Shown one piece after another: positions 26,385 through 35,118 of a stretch of 64,000 nt of DNA. Where the stretch lies: assembly GCA_001403775.1 (NCBI GenBank), contig CYUG01000011.1:46460-110459 (forward strand), in the 5' to 3' direction. The notes under the pieces are model-generated. The model had not been told where the DNA came from, did not search any database, and saw only the letters and a program-made list of their open reading frames with translations. Source of the stretch: Dermabacter indicis. Lineage in GTDB: Bacteria; Actinomycetota; Actinomycetes; Actinomycetales; Dermabacteraceae. How positions within the stretch are numbered: the stretch's first letter is position 1; each line of letters opens with the position of its first letter. Both the position numbers and the translations under genes were made by a program.

Positions 26385-27374
26385 ATGGCCGAAGTCCAGT
26401 GGCACAGTATCGAACCCGCGCTCGTTGTGCTCATCGCGGGCAAGGAGGCGCTCCTCGCCCAGCGCGCGCTCGAACGCATCGTCGACCTCAGTCGCGAACG
26501 CCACGCGGACCTCGAGGTTCACCGCTTTACTTCGACCGAAATCACGAAGAGTGATCTTCTCCAGTACACGGCACCCTCGCTGTTCGGCGAGCCGCGCCTC
26601 GTGGTCATCGACGAGGTGACGCGCGGTGCCGAGCCCCTCATCAACGCCCTCATGGAGTACGTGAAAAATCCCGAACAGGATGTCACGCTCGTGCTCATCA
26701 ACCGGGGGGATCAACGTGCAAAGAAACTCCTCGACGCCGTTAAGAAGTCGGGGGCACCATGGGTCAATGCAGCCGAGATTAAAACGCCGAAGGCGAAGAT
26801 GACGTTCGCCATGAGCGAGTTTTCACGCGCACGACGCCGCGTCAATTCCGATGCCGTCAAGGCGCTCGTTGATGCTTTCGGCACCGACCTCATGGAACTT
26901 GCTGCTGTGAGCACCCAGCTTATGCGTGACACCGAGCCAGAATCGGGGCAGCAGGCCGGTCCAATCACGCTGCGGCACGTTGAGGCACTCACGGCGGGGC
27001 GCGCGGAAACCACGGGGTTTGCGATTGCCGACGCTTGCCTCGCCGGCAAAGAGCGTGAAGCGCTCGTGCTTCTTCGCCAGGCGGAACTCTCGGGCCTTTC
27101 TCCCGTGGCTATCGTGGCGACGATCGTGCGTAAGGCTAGGCAGGTTGCGCAGGTGGCGATTCCTGGCGCGACGGCGAAGAGCGTGGGCATGCAGGATTGG
27201 ATGTTCCGCAACAACGCTCAGCTCGCGCGGCACTACTCGGATCGAGCCCTCGCCTCGGTGTTTGAGTCACTCGCGAAGGCTGACGCTGCCGTCAAAGGCA
27301 ATGATCGCGACACGATGTGGGCACTTCAACGCCTTATCGTTGAGATCTCGCGTGCGAAGAGGGGGCGGTCATGA
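26385..27374 (+). CDS. holA: DNA polymerase III subunit delta
   Basis: HolA opens the beta sliding clamp as part of the clamp loader. The 329 residues show the family pattern: LVVLIAGKEALLAQRALERIV at the start, LFGEPRLVVIDEVTRG near 65, INALMEYVKNPEQDVTLVLINRGDQRAKKLLDAVKKSGA, a middle AAA-like lid and a helical C-domain (RNNAQLARHYSDRALASVFESLAKADAAVKG, in pieces). The ATG is preceded by TAGACT and 6 bases, suggesting a leaderless mRNA rather than a Shine-Dalgarno site. comEA-comEC-holA is a common order; here two unrelated genes separate comEC and holA. Confidence 0.94.
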   Translation: MAEVQWHSIEPALVVLIAGKEALLAQRALERIVDLSRERHADLEVHRFTSTEITKSDLLQYTAPSLFGEPRLVVIDEVTRGAEPLINALMEYVKNPEQDVTLVLINRGDQRAKKLLDAVKKSGAPWVNAAEIKTPKAKMTFAMSEFSRARRRVNSDAVKALVDAFGTDLMELAAVSTQLMRDTEPESGQQAGPITLRHVEALTAGRAETTGFAIADACLAGKEREALVLLRQAELSGLSPVAIVATIVRKARQVAQVAIPGATAKSVGMQDWMFRNNAQLARHYSDRALASVFESLAKADAAVKGNDRDTMWALQRLIVEISRAKRGRS

Positions 27375-27490
27375 ATCGTTTCGACTGGCGAACCGCTTTG
27401 TGGGTGGTGGGTGGTGCGCTCCTCACGATCCTTATTGTGCTGAGTTTCGCAAAGGATCTCATCGCGCAACTGCGCGTTCTCTTTGGTTGA
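27371..27490 (+). CDS. Small single-span membrane protein coupled to holA
   Basis: A 39-residue reading frame starts with an ATG that overlaps the holA stop (ATGA). It encodes MNRFDWRTALWVVGGALL, a continuous hydrophobic helix of about 18 residues, then FAKDLIAQLRVLFG. The overlap and the clean transmembrane helix argue for a real coupled gene; the lack of recognised homologues and short length argue for caution. Function unknown. A possible role is a membrane microprotein unrelated to replication. Confidence 0.5.
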   Translation: MNRFDWRTALWVVGGALLTILIVLSFAKDLIAQLRVLFG

Positions 27491-27665
27491 GTAAGGCGGG
27501 AGCGACGTTCTACCGGGGGACTGAAGGCCCTGGCGGAGCGAAGATCTGCGTGACCTACCACCGGATTCAATAACACTTTGATAACTCTTGTGATGGGGCT
27601 CTACTTTCGCCTTCATAACGGTGGTATACAAGAAGTGGTTTGTTTTCCCACCGGAGGTTACCCCC

Positions 27666-30600
27666 ATGCCCAGCCGCTCTGCTACTTCCCCTCGCCACCG
27701 TGCTCGCAACGCCGGAATTGGCGCACTTGCAGTCACATCGCTTCTCGCACCCACCGCCGCCGTTGCGGCACCTGCCGAGGCTTCGCCAGTTTCTGAAGCG
27801 GGAACTGAAAATGGCCCTGAATCCGCTTCCGATGCGGGCACGGTCGACATCCCCCAGGCGCAAGACTGTGTGGCGCATGAGCGCGATCTCGAAGTGCAGA
27901 TTGCCGATGCCAAGCTTGAGGTGAACAACTCTCGCGAGGAACGCGATAGGAACGGTCAAAAGCTTGCCGCAGCACGTCAAGACCTTCAGGCGAAGTCTCA
28001 CGAAACTGCTGAGGCCAAGCAGCAGAAAGAGGCGGCCGAGAAGAAACTCCAGGACGAGATCAACCGCGAAATCGCCGACGCGCAAGCCGAGGATCAGACT
28101 ACTGCGCAAGAACTTGAGCGCGCGATCGCTGACGCAGAGCGGGCCCTCGCCGAAAAGCAAGCCGCCGACAAGGCTCTCGCCGATGCGCAGGCGGAACTCG
28201 AGAAGCAGCAGGCTTCTCTCTCAACCGTCGAAGAAGCAACTCCCGCGAGCGTAAAACAAGAACTGCAGCGCGCCGAAGAGGCGGTTGCTTCCGCTCAACA
28301 GGGAGTCGCAGAGGCTCAAATCGACGTCGAAAACGCTCAGAAGGCTGCAGATTCTGCGGCAAGGGCAGTAACCAAGGCTGAAGACAACAAGAAGATCGCA
28401 GATGCCTCGCTCAAGGACGCAGAAGACGGCTTGCAACGAGCTGAAGAGAACGTGAAGCGTGCTCAATCCGCGAAGAACGCTGCGGATGAAAGCGTTGAAC
28501 AGCTTACGAATAGTGTTGATTCCGAAATTCAAAACGCCGAGAGTGAACTGGCGGAAGCGATAGCAGAACGAGATCAAGCTGACGCAAAGTTAAAGAATGA
28601 GCAAGCCGCACTAGACGCAACGTCAAAAGCGGTAACCGAACAGCAACAGAATGTTGACAAGGCAAGAGCAGCGCTAGACCAAGCAAAGACTGATGCCGAT
28701 CAGGCTGCTAAAGCTGCCGAAACAGCGAAAACATCGCTTGCGAAACTGCAGGATGAACGTGCCACAGTTCAAAAAACGCTTGACGATCTCAAGGCCCAGA
28801 GCGATAAGGTCGCCGCGGAAAAGAAGGCTCTGGAATCGGGCGCCAAAGATCGTGCGCAAGAGCTCAAAGACGCGCAACAAAAAGTCAGCGACGCCCAAAA
28901 ACGCGTTGATGAAGCTCAGAAGCGTGTTGATGCAGCTCGCGCTGCTCTTGACAAGGCGAATAGCCCACGTACACGCAGTGCAGCGGGCTTTCTAGAGTGG
29001 GTGTCAAAGAATGATGCATCCGCTGAAGCATCAGCCAAGTCTGCGTTGGCAGTATTCGCCTCCGACGCGAAGGATGAAAAAGGTAACATCTATGCGCGGG
29101 CAACTAAATTTGGTGAACCTCGCGACGCGACTTCGCTCGAAAACATGAAGCTTGCCGTCGCGAAACTTAAGGTCGCTAACGAGAAGCGAAAAGAGGGCCG
29201 CACTGATGGTGTTCCTTTAAAGCCATTCAAGGTCTCTTTGCGGCTAATGAGCGTAGGTCAGGTAGCTGCGAATTCCTCTGTTTCTTTCGAATCGGGGCAT
29301 ACAAGTGGGTTGGGCGCCCGCGGAGAAAACTTTGCACCAAATCATTTGGCTAGCCAGGATCCATTTTCCGGGTGGTATGTGCAAGAAAAAGAAAACTATC
29401 GAAAGTCTGGCCTCCCCGCAGTAGTACCTGAAAGCAATCAAGAACAGCTCCAGAAGCTTAGTGACTTATACGAGGCGAGCTGGCCCGATGGCGTCGGACA
29501 TTATCTGAACATTGTTTCCCTGTCGCATTGGGGTGGCGAGAGCGATAATGTCGTAACCGGTTACGGCGTCGCGACGCGCGACATTAATGGTACACTATAT
29601 TTCGACCATATGCAGGAGTTTGACTACGAACATCCGATCCAAGACAGTTCTGGAAAATGGGTAGAGGAAAAGCTTTACACAGTTGAAGAGTATGAACGTC
29701 TTCTTTTGAAATACGAAGACAGCATCAAGCCTTCCAATCTCGAAAATGCCCTTAAGAAAGAGCAATCTGCGCTCAACTCGCGAAAATCTGAACTTTCGGC
29801 TGCCCAGAAGCACGAGTCGGACGTGCGAAACGGAACGACTGACCGGGCGAAGCAGATCGCAGAGCTAGAAAAACGAAGCTCCGATTTGCGTGCTCAGTCT
29901 GAAAACGAGTCGAAGAACATCGCTTCGCTTGATAAGCGCATCCAAAGCGAGACTGCGGCGCTTAAAGACCTGCAAGACCGAGCTGATGTAGCATCTGCAG
30001 CAGTTGAAACACCGCAGCGTAACTATGAAGCTGCCAGCTCCGAGCTCTCCACACGTCAACTCAATCGTGACAGCAAGAAGGCAGATGTCGCTGCGGCCGA
30101 GAAGGCCCGTGCTGCGGCGCAAAAGAAGGTCGATGATACGGACCGCAAGATCGTCGAGCTTAAGAATGGCACTGCTCTTGCGAACGCTCGTGCGCATGCA
30201 TCCTTAGCCGCGCAACAACTCGAACAAGCAAACGAGGATGCATCGTCCGCTCGTAAGAAGGTCGACTCATCTCGCGCCAGTGTAGAGAGCGCCGAAGAGA
30301 AGCTTTTACAAGCGGGCCGTCAAAAGGGGCTGGCTGACGACGAGGTAGCGCGCAAGAAACCTGCTCTGGAGACGGCAAAGGCGAATCAACGTAAAGCCGA
30401 CCAGGACTTGGTAGCGGCTCGTGAGGCAGCAAAAGACCTCGTTAGTGCGCGGGAAGCCCTTGCCTCCGCAACTGAAGGCCTCGAAGCTGCCAAGACCCGT
30501 GCTGAGAAAGCTGCGGACGGTTACGAGAAGGCTGTCGCTGCCGTGGATCCCGCCAGGGCGAAGCGTGATGCAGCTGCGGAAGCACTCGCCGCGGCGGGGG

Positions 30601-31070
30601 CGCTCACGTTCGACGGTGTTGTTGCCAACGGCGTTGACGAGACGGCATACCCCGAGGTTGCTGCGGCACGTGCCGACTACCTCGCGGCCCTCGAAAAGTT
30701 GGACGCGGCGGTTTCCGCCGAGAGGCGCGCACAGGATGTGGTGACATCGGCTCAGGCCGGATTTAATGTCGCGCAGCGTCGTTACGACTCCGCGATCGGT
30801 CTCCTCGATCGCCTTGAAGAGCAGATGCGCATTTCGGCTTCGAACTGCGAGAGCGCCAGTGCTTCCGGAGAGAACCGGGGCATGACTCGCGAAGGCGACA
30901 CCCAAGGTGCGTATCGAGTGGCGACTCACGAAGGTGAAACCCGCCCGGATGCGCTGCCTCGCACGGGCTTCTCTGCTGCCGGGCTCGCCGGTCTTGCAGC
31001 CCTCAGCGTGATCAGCGGTGCAGGACTTGCCGCGCGGAGCCGCTCCGGCCGCCGCGCACGCCGCGACTAA
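27666..31070 (+). CDS. LPXTG-anchored coiled-coil surface protein with CAP/SEC10-like domain
   Basis: The 1134-residue protein has a signal peptide (ARNAGIGALAVTSLLAP..., cleavage near AVAA-PA around 37), a long Ala/Glu/Lys/Gln-rich coiled coil (~75-440), a globular centre (~440-690), a second coiled coil (~690-1080), and a sortase signal: LPRTG at 1097-1101, hydrophobic helix, and RSRSGRRARRD tail. The centre (RGENFAPNH, SWPDGVGHYLNIVS, VVTGYGVATRD) resembles the CAP-like region of enterococcal SEC10/PgrA surface-exclusion proteins. It would be covalently attached to peptidoglycan and may act in adhesion or in blocking mating/contacts. ATG 27666 is chosen for GGAGG 8 nt upstream. GC drops in the middle of the gene (about 28500-30300), and the gene interrupts the usual holA-rpsT order, both pointing to acquisition. 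Confidence 0.88.
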   Translation: MPSRSATSPRHRARNAGIGALAVTSLLAPTAAVAAPAEASPVSEAGTENGPESASDAGTVDIPQAQDCVAHERDLEVQIADAKLEVNNSREERDRNGQKLAAARQDLQAKSHETAEAKQQKEAAEKKLQDEINREIADAQAEDQTTAQELERAIADAERALAEKQAADKALADAQAELEKQQASLSTVEEATPASVKQELQRAEEAVASAQQGVAEAQIDVENAQKAADSAARAVTKAEDNKKIADASLKDAEDGLQRAEENVKRAQSAKNAADESVEQLTNSVDSEIQNAESELAEAIAERDQADAKLKNEQAALDATSKAVTEQQQNVDKARAALDQAKTDADQAAKAAETAKTSLAKLQDERATVQKTLDDLKAQSDKVAAEKKALESGAKDRAQELKDAQQKVSDAQKRVDEAQKRVDAARAALDKANSPRTRSAAGFLEWVSKNDASAEASAKSALAVFASDAKDEKGNIYARATKFGEPRDATSLENMKLAVAKLKVANEKRKEGRTDGVPLKPFKVSLRLMSVGQVAANSSVSFESGHTSGLGARGENFAPNHLASQDPFSGWYVQEKENYRKSGLPAVVPESNQEQLQKLSDLYEASWPDGVGHYLNIVSLSHWGGESDNVVTGYGVATRDINGTLYFDHMQEFDYEHPIQDSSGKWVEEKLYTVEEYERLLLKYEDSIKPSNLENALKKEQSALNSRKSELSAAQKHESDVRNGTTDRAKQIAELEKRSSDLRAQSENESKNIASLDKRIQSETAALKDLQDRADVASAAVETPQRNYEAASSELSTRQLNRDSKKADVAAAEKARAAAQKKVDDTDRKIVELKNGTALANARAHASLAAQQLEQANEDASSARKKVDSSRASVESAEEKLLQAGRQKGLADDEVARKKPALETAKANQRKADQDLVAAREAAKDLVSAREALASATEGLEAAKTRAEKAADGYEKAVAAVDPARAKRDAAAEALAAAGALTFDGVVANGVDETAYPEVAAARADYLAALEKLDAAVSAERRAQDVVTSAQAGFNVAQRRYDSAIGLLDRLEEQMRISASNCESASASGENRGMTREGDTQGAYRVATHEGETRPDALPRTGFSAAGLAGLAALSVISGAGLAARSRSGRRARRD

Positions 31071-31102
31071 GGAATTCGCGCGAGAAGCGACGACCACGAA
31101 AA

Positions 31103-31142
31103 CCGCGCCCCGGGAGTGCCTCGTGCACATCCCGGGGCGCGG
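31103..31142 (+). terminator. Strong hairpin downstream of LPXTG gene
   Basis: A perfect 13-bp stem, CCGCGCCCCGGGA (31103-31115) with TCCCGGGGCGCGG (31130-31142), 14-nt loop. No T-run follows on the plus strand, so it would be an I-shaped terminator; TTTT follows on the minus strand, so it may work both ways. Confidence 0.65.
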
Positions 31143-31157
31143 CCCGTCTAAAGCCAA

Positions 31158-31169
31158 GCAACCGTCGGA
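31158..31169 (+). repeat. Dispersed 12-mer GCAASCGTCGGA, exact copy
   Basis: GCAACCGTCGGA in the spacer between two terminator hairpins. Confidence 0.75.
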
Positions 31170-31192
31170 ATCCTTGAGGTGAAAAGGGCAAC

Positions 31193-31218
31193 GAAAAAGG
31201 CCCCGCCGAAGCGGGGCC
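31193..31218 (-). terminator. Intrinsic terminator of rpsT
   Basis: Minus strand: stem GGCCCCGC / GCGGGGCC with TTCG tetraloop, then GCCTTTTTCG. It lies 30 bp beyond the rpsT stop. Confidence 0.85.
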
Positions 31219-31248
31219 CTCAGTCTCGCTAGAGCGCGAGAGTTACGC

Positions 31249-31515
31249 TCACTTATCGAGGGTTGCCACAAGCTTCGCGAGACCCGACTTGCGGTTCGCG
31301 GCCTGGTTCTTGTGGATAACGCCCTTCGACACAGCCTTGTCGAGCTTGCGCGAAGCCTCGCGAAGAGCCTTGGTCGATGCTTCTGCATCGCCAGCGGCAA
31401 CCGCGGTGCGAACCTTACGCACGTAGGTCTTGAGCTCACTGCGGTACGCCTTGTTGCGCTCCTGAGCCTTCGCGTTGGTCTTGATGCGCTTGATCTGGGA
31501 CTTAATGTTTGCCAC
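31249..31515 (-). CDS. rpsT: 30S ribosomal protein S20
   Basis: The 88-residue basic protein is S20 over its whole length: [39 protein letters not shown] (in pieces) and [22 protein letters not shown]20 binds 16S rRNA helices 9 and 44 during small-subunit assembly. It stands alone with its own terminator. In many bacteria holA and rpsT are neighbours; here the large surface-protein gene lies between them. Confidence 0.98.
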   Translation of the reverse strand: MANIKSQIKRIKTNAKAQERNKAYRSELKTYVRKVRTAVAAGDAEASTKALREASRKLDKAVSKGVIHKNQAANRKSGLAKLVATLDK

Positions 31516-31768
31516 GAGGTGCCTTTTCTAGATGTTGAGGTGAAACGCCGTTCATGAGAGGTGCTCGCGCTCGACGGGGACGGGCGGTGGGGTATCGCCT
31601 GGAGACGTCAAACGTTCGCATCGCGAACGGAAAAACTCACGCCGGCGCATGCAGCACCACGCCCCAGAGACACGAAAGGGGTGTAAGTGCGCCGCACTCA
31701 GCGCAGTATGTTCACACATACAGCCGTCAACTTTACCAGCGGCTGCGGTGAAAGCACAGAGCTTTAGC

Positions 31769-32371
31769 TCACCAACCGTGCTCTTCGCGTGTGGCATTAG
31801 CCACCCGATCAAAGCGGGCTTTGTCGAGCTTGCCGCCCTCGCGGCGCACCTTCGAGGCCTCGAGGCGAATGAGACGATCGACTCGCACCTCCGAGGGGCG
31901 GTGCTTGGCATCCCACGAACCGGTGCCGATGTCCACCCAGCGGTTGCCGTATTCATCGGTGTGATCGCCCTTGCCGCGGTCGCGCGAGGTGAGCATGAGC
32001 GACACGATCACGCCGTCGCCCTCCTCGGCAAGTACGAGCACGGGGCGGTCCTTGCCCTTCGAGGGGTCTTCTTCGAACGGTACCCATGCCCATACGACCT
32101 CACCCGGGTCAGGGTTGCCGTCTGCCGCAGGTGCGTACGTGATGGTCAGGGGAGCGCTGCTGGAACGGTCGGGGAGGGCGGAGTGCGCTTCGGTGGGGCC
32201 GGGATCACCGGGGTTTTTCGGTCCGACGCTTGCCGGGCCAGCGTCGGACCCTTTTCTTTTGTTCCCGAGGGCGCGCATGCCTTCGCGCGCAAGGCGACCC
32301 GCGGCCCGCTGCACCCTGCGGTTTCGGGCAAGCGAGCCTGCAATGGACTTGAGTGAGGAGAGAACGCTCAT
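31769..32371 (-). CDS. PemK/MazF-family toxin-like protein with N-terminal extension
   Basis: From about residue 88 the 200-residue protein has the MazF/PemK beta-barrel: PGEVVWAWVPFEEDPSKGKDRPVLVL, VIVSLMLTSRD, and EVRVDRLIRL. MazF toxins are sequence-specific mRNA interferases. No antitoxin gene is adjacent on either side, so it may be an orphan or a domesticated member. The first ~85 residues are an extra part: a basic helix (SLKSIAGSLARNRRVQRAAGRLAREGMRAL, in pieces) and a Gly/Pro/Ser linker. The linker is where an inverted pair of the dispersed motif sits. Similar extended proteins are common beside lepA in Micrococcales as far as I recall, so chromosomal function is more likely than plasmid maintenance. 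Confidence 0.8.
   Translation of the reverse strand: MSVLSSLKSIAGSLARNRRVQRAAGRLAREGMRALGNKRKGSDAGPASVGPKNPGDPGPTEAHSALPDRSSSAPLTITYAPAADGNPDPGEVVWAWVPFEEDPSKGKDRPVLVLAEEGDGVIVSLMLTSRDRGKGDHTDEYGNRWVDIGTGSWDAKHRPSEVRVDRLIRLEASKVRREGGKLDKARFDRVANATREEHGW
32220..32250. repeat. Inverted pair of the dispersed 12-mer (hairpin)
   Basis: GGTCCGACGCT (32220-32230) pairs perfectly with AGCGTCGGACC (32240-32250), 9-nt loop. The left arm belongs to an exact 12-mer (32222-32233, minus), the right to a one-mismatch copy (32237-32248). CTTTTCTTTT follows on the plus strand, so it resembles an intrinsic terminator in that direction, yet it lies inside the MazF-like gene on the other strand. Confidence 0.75.
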
Positions 32372-32471
32372 GGTGTGACCGTATCAACCCGGGTGATGGT
32401 GTGAGTGAACGGGCCAAAAACGAGTGTGCATGGGAGAATGAACCCATCTTTGCCCGTCGAAAGGACTCCCG

Positions 32472-34334
32472 TTGACTAGCGCCCCCGCGAACATGCGCGA
32501 GATCGAGCCAGCTGCGACCTCCATGGAGAGGATTCGAAACTTCTGCATTATCGCGCACATCGATCACGGAAAATCGACTCTCGCCGACCGAATGCTTCAG
32601 CTCACCGGCGTGGTTGATGAGCGGGCGATGCGGGCCCAGTACCTCGACCGCATGGACATTGAACGCGAACGCGGCATCACGGTGAAGAGCCAGGCCGTGC
32701 GCATGCCGTGGGTCGTGGATGGCGAGGCGTACGCGCTCAACATGATCGATACGCCCGGCCACGTGGACTTTACGTACGAGGTCTCGCGCTCGCTCGCTGC
32801 ATGTGAGGGCGCGATCTTGCTCGTTGATGCTGCGCAGGGCATCGAGGCGCAGACCCTCGCGAACCTCTATCTCGCGCTCGATAATGATCTTGAGATCATC
32901 CCCGTACTCAATAAGATCGACCTGCCCGCAGCCGATCCCGAAAAGTACGCGGCGGAGATCGCGCAGCTCGTGGGCTGCGACCCGGAAGATGTGCTCAAGG
33001 TTTCGGGCAAGACCGGCGAAGGTGTTGAGGCGCTCCTCGATCACGTCGTGCGCACGATCCCGCGGCCCAACGGGGCGATCGACGCGCCCTCGCGCGCGAT
33101 GATTTTCGATTCCGTGTACGACACGTATCGCGGTGTTGTGACGTACGTGCGTGTTGTCGACGGGCAGCTCGACCCGCGCGAAAAGATCCAGATGATGTCG
33201 ACCGGCGCGACCCACGAGCTGCTCGAGATCGGCGTGATCTCACCCGAACCGAAGCCCACGAAGGGCCTTGGCCCCGGCGAAGTGGGCTACCTCATTACGG
33301 GCGTGAAGGACGTGCGCCAGTCGAAGGTCGGCGATACGGTGACCGCCGCGCTCCGCGGTGCTGAGGAACCGCTACCCGGCTACTCTGAGCCGAAGCCGAT
33401 GGTGTTCTCGGGTCTCTTCCCGATCGACGGCTCTGATTATCCGGCACTGCGAGACGCGCTCGACAAACTCAAACTTAACGACGCCGCGCTCAATTACGAG
33501 CCGGAAACGTCGACCGCGCTTGGCTTCGGCTTCCGCGTGGGCTTCCTCGGCCTGCTTCATCTCGAGATCGTGCGCGAGAGGCTCGAGCGCGAGTTCAACC
33601 TTGACTTGATATCGACCGCGCCGAGCGTGGTCTACCACGTGACGATGGAGGACGGCACCGAGGTCGAAGTTCTCAACCCTTCGGACTTCCCCGAGGGAAA
33701 GGTCCACGAGATCCGCGAGCCCGTTGCGAAGTCCACGATCCTCGTGCCCAAGGAATTCGTGGGCACCGTGATGGAACTGTGCCAGTCCAAGCGCGGCACG
33801 ATGAAGGGCATGGACTACCTGAGCGAAGATCGCGTGGAGCTCCGCTACATTCTTCCCCTTGCCGAGATCGTGTTCGACTTCTTTGATCAGCTCAAGAGCC
33901 GCACGAAGGGCTATGCCTCACTCGACTACGACGTTCAGGGCGAGGAAGCGGCCGACCTGGTCAAGGTCGACATGCTTCTCCAAGGCGAAACCGTGGACGC
34001 GTTCAGCGCGATCGTGCACCGCGACAAGGCCTACCACTACGGCGTAGAGATGGCCGGCAAGCTTAAGAACCTCATCCCGCGCCAGCAGTTCGAGGTGCCC
34101 ATCCAGGCCGCGATCGGCTCGCGCATCATTGCGCGCGAGAACATCCGCGCGATGCGCAAGGACGTGCTCTCCAAGTGCTACGGCGGCGACATCTCCCGTA
34201 AGCGCAAGCTGCTCGAAAAGCAGAAGGAAGGTAAGAAGCGCATGAAGTCGATCGGTTCGGTTGATGTGCCACAGGAAGCTTTCATCGCGGCGCTGCGCTC
34301 GGATGGCGGCTCGTCCGACGGCAAGAACAAGTAA
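32472..34334 (+). CDS. lepA: Elongation factor 4 (LepA)
   Basis: Ribosomal back-translocating GTPase. The 620 residues include G1 [13 protein letters not shown], switch [11 protein letters not shown]3 DTPGHVD, G4 NKIDLP, and the LepA-specific C-terminal domain ([51 protein letters not shown]). AAAGGACTCCC precedes a TTG start; the next in-frame ATG (32493) would drop seven residues. It is followed by the MOSC and hemW genes on the same strand; lepA-hemW linkage is common. Confidence 0.97.
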   Translation: MTSAPANMREIEPAATSMERIRNFCIIAHIDHGKSTLADRMLQLTGVVDERAMRAQYLDRMDIERERGITVKSQAVRMPWVVDGEAYALNMIDTPGHVDFTYEVSRSLAACEGAILLVDAAQGIEAQTLANLYLALDNDLEIIPVLNKIDLPAADPEKYAAEIAQLVGCDPEDVLKVSGKTGEGVEALLDHVVRTIPRPNGAIDAPSRAMIFDSVYDTYRGVVTYVRVVDGQLDPREKIQMMSTGATHELLEIGVISPEPKPTKGLGPGEVGYLITGVKDVRQSKVGDTVTAALRGAEEPLPGYSEPKPMVFSGLFPIDGSDYPALRDALDKLKLNDAALNYEPETSTALGFGFRVGFLGLLHLEIVRERLEREFNLDLISTAPSVVYHVTMEDGTEVEVLNPSDFPEGKVHEIREPVAKSTILVPKEFVGTVMELCQSKRGTMKGMDYLSEDRVELRYILPLAEIVFDFFDQLKSRTKGYASLDYDVQGEEAADLVKVDMLLQGETVDAFSAIVHRDKAYHYGVEMAGKLKNLIPRQQFEVPIQAAIGSRIIARENIRAMRKDVLSKCYGGDISRKRKLLEKQKEGKKRMKSIGSVDVPQEAFIAALRSDGGSSDGKNK

Positions 34335-34344
34335 GGGGACGAAG

Positions 34345-35118
34345 ATGAACGTCGAACCGCTTTCGGTCACGATTGCCCAGGGCCCCGCGCGCGTACTCTC
34401 GACGTGCACGGTGGAATCACTTTTCCACGTTGAGGAAACGGGTATCCGTTCGGGCATCGGCAAGATCCCGCGCGCGGAGGGCATCAAGCTGCTCACGCAC
34501 GGCGTGCTTGGCGACGTGCAGGGCGATACCGAACATCACGGCGGTCTTTTCAAGGCCGTGTACGCGTTCGCGCGTGAAACTCGCGAGGAACTTGCGCGCC
34601 GGGAGGGTTTGAGCGACTTGCCCGACGGTGCCTTCGGCGAAAATCTCGTCACGGAGGGTATCGATACCGACGAGGTCGTGATTGGCTCGCGCTGGCGCAT
34701 CGGCGGTGCCGAGCTCGAGGCGAGCGTGCCGCGACAGCCCTGCAAAACTTTTGCCGTATGGATGGGGCGCTTCGCCAAGAAGGCGGGAATTGAGCCCCAA
34801 GGGCCGTGGGGCCGCCGCTTCAATGCCTACGGAAAGTCGGGGGCGTATTTCCGCGTTGTACGCGAGGGCGTTGTGCGCCCGGGTGACGAGATCGAGGTGC
34901 TGTCGGTTCCCGAGCATGGCGTGAGCATAGGCGAGATCTTCCGTGGTCTCTCGAGCGAGATTGATCCCGAGAGCGCCAAGGCTCTCTTGAGCTGGGCCCG
35001 CGACACGGAAACGCCCGTGTACACCTCGATGGCGAGGGGGTGCCTTGCGGCGCTCGAGAGCGCCGGTATCTCCTTCGAGTTCCCCGCCTCGCTTATCACC
35101 GATGGCCGCGGGAACTAG
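34345..35118 (+). CDS. MOSC-domain protein
   Basis: The 257-residue protein has the MOSC core with its conserved cysteine: HGVLGDVQGDTEHHGGLFKAVYAF near residue 53, DGAFGENLVTEGID near 93, IGGAELEASVPRQPCKTFAVWMGR near 113 (Cys binding sulfur/Moco), then a C-terminal helical part as in YiiM. Such proteins act in sulfur or molybdenum-cofactor ligand transfer; in E. coli YiiM reduces 6-N-hydroxylaminopurine. The ATG lies 10 bp after lepA with GGGGACGAAG upstream. It overlaps hemW by 17 bp. Confidence 0.88.
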   Translation: MNVEPLSVTIAQGPARVLSTCTVESLFHVEETGIRSGIGKIPRAEGIKLLTHGVLGDVQGDTEHHGGLFKAVYAFARETREELARREGLSDLPDGAFGENLVTEGIDTDEVVIGSRWRIGGAELEASVPRQPCKTFAVWMGRFAKKAGIEPQGPWGRRFNAYGKSGAYFRVVREGVVRPGDEIEVLSVPEHGVSIGEIFRGLSSEIDPESAKALLSWARDTETPVYTSMARGCLAALESAGISFEFPASLITDGRGN

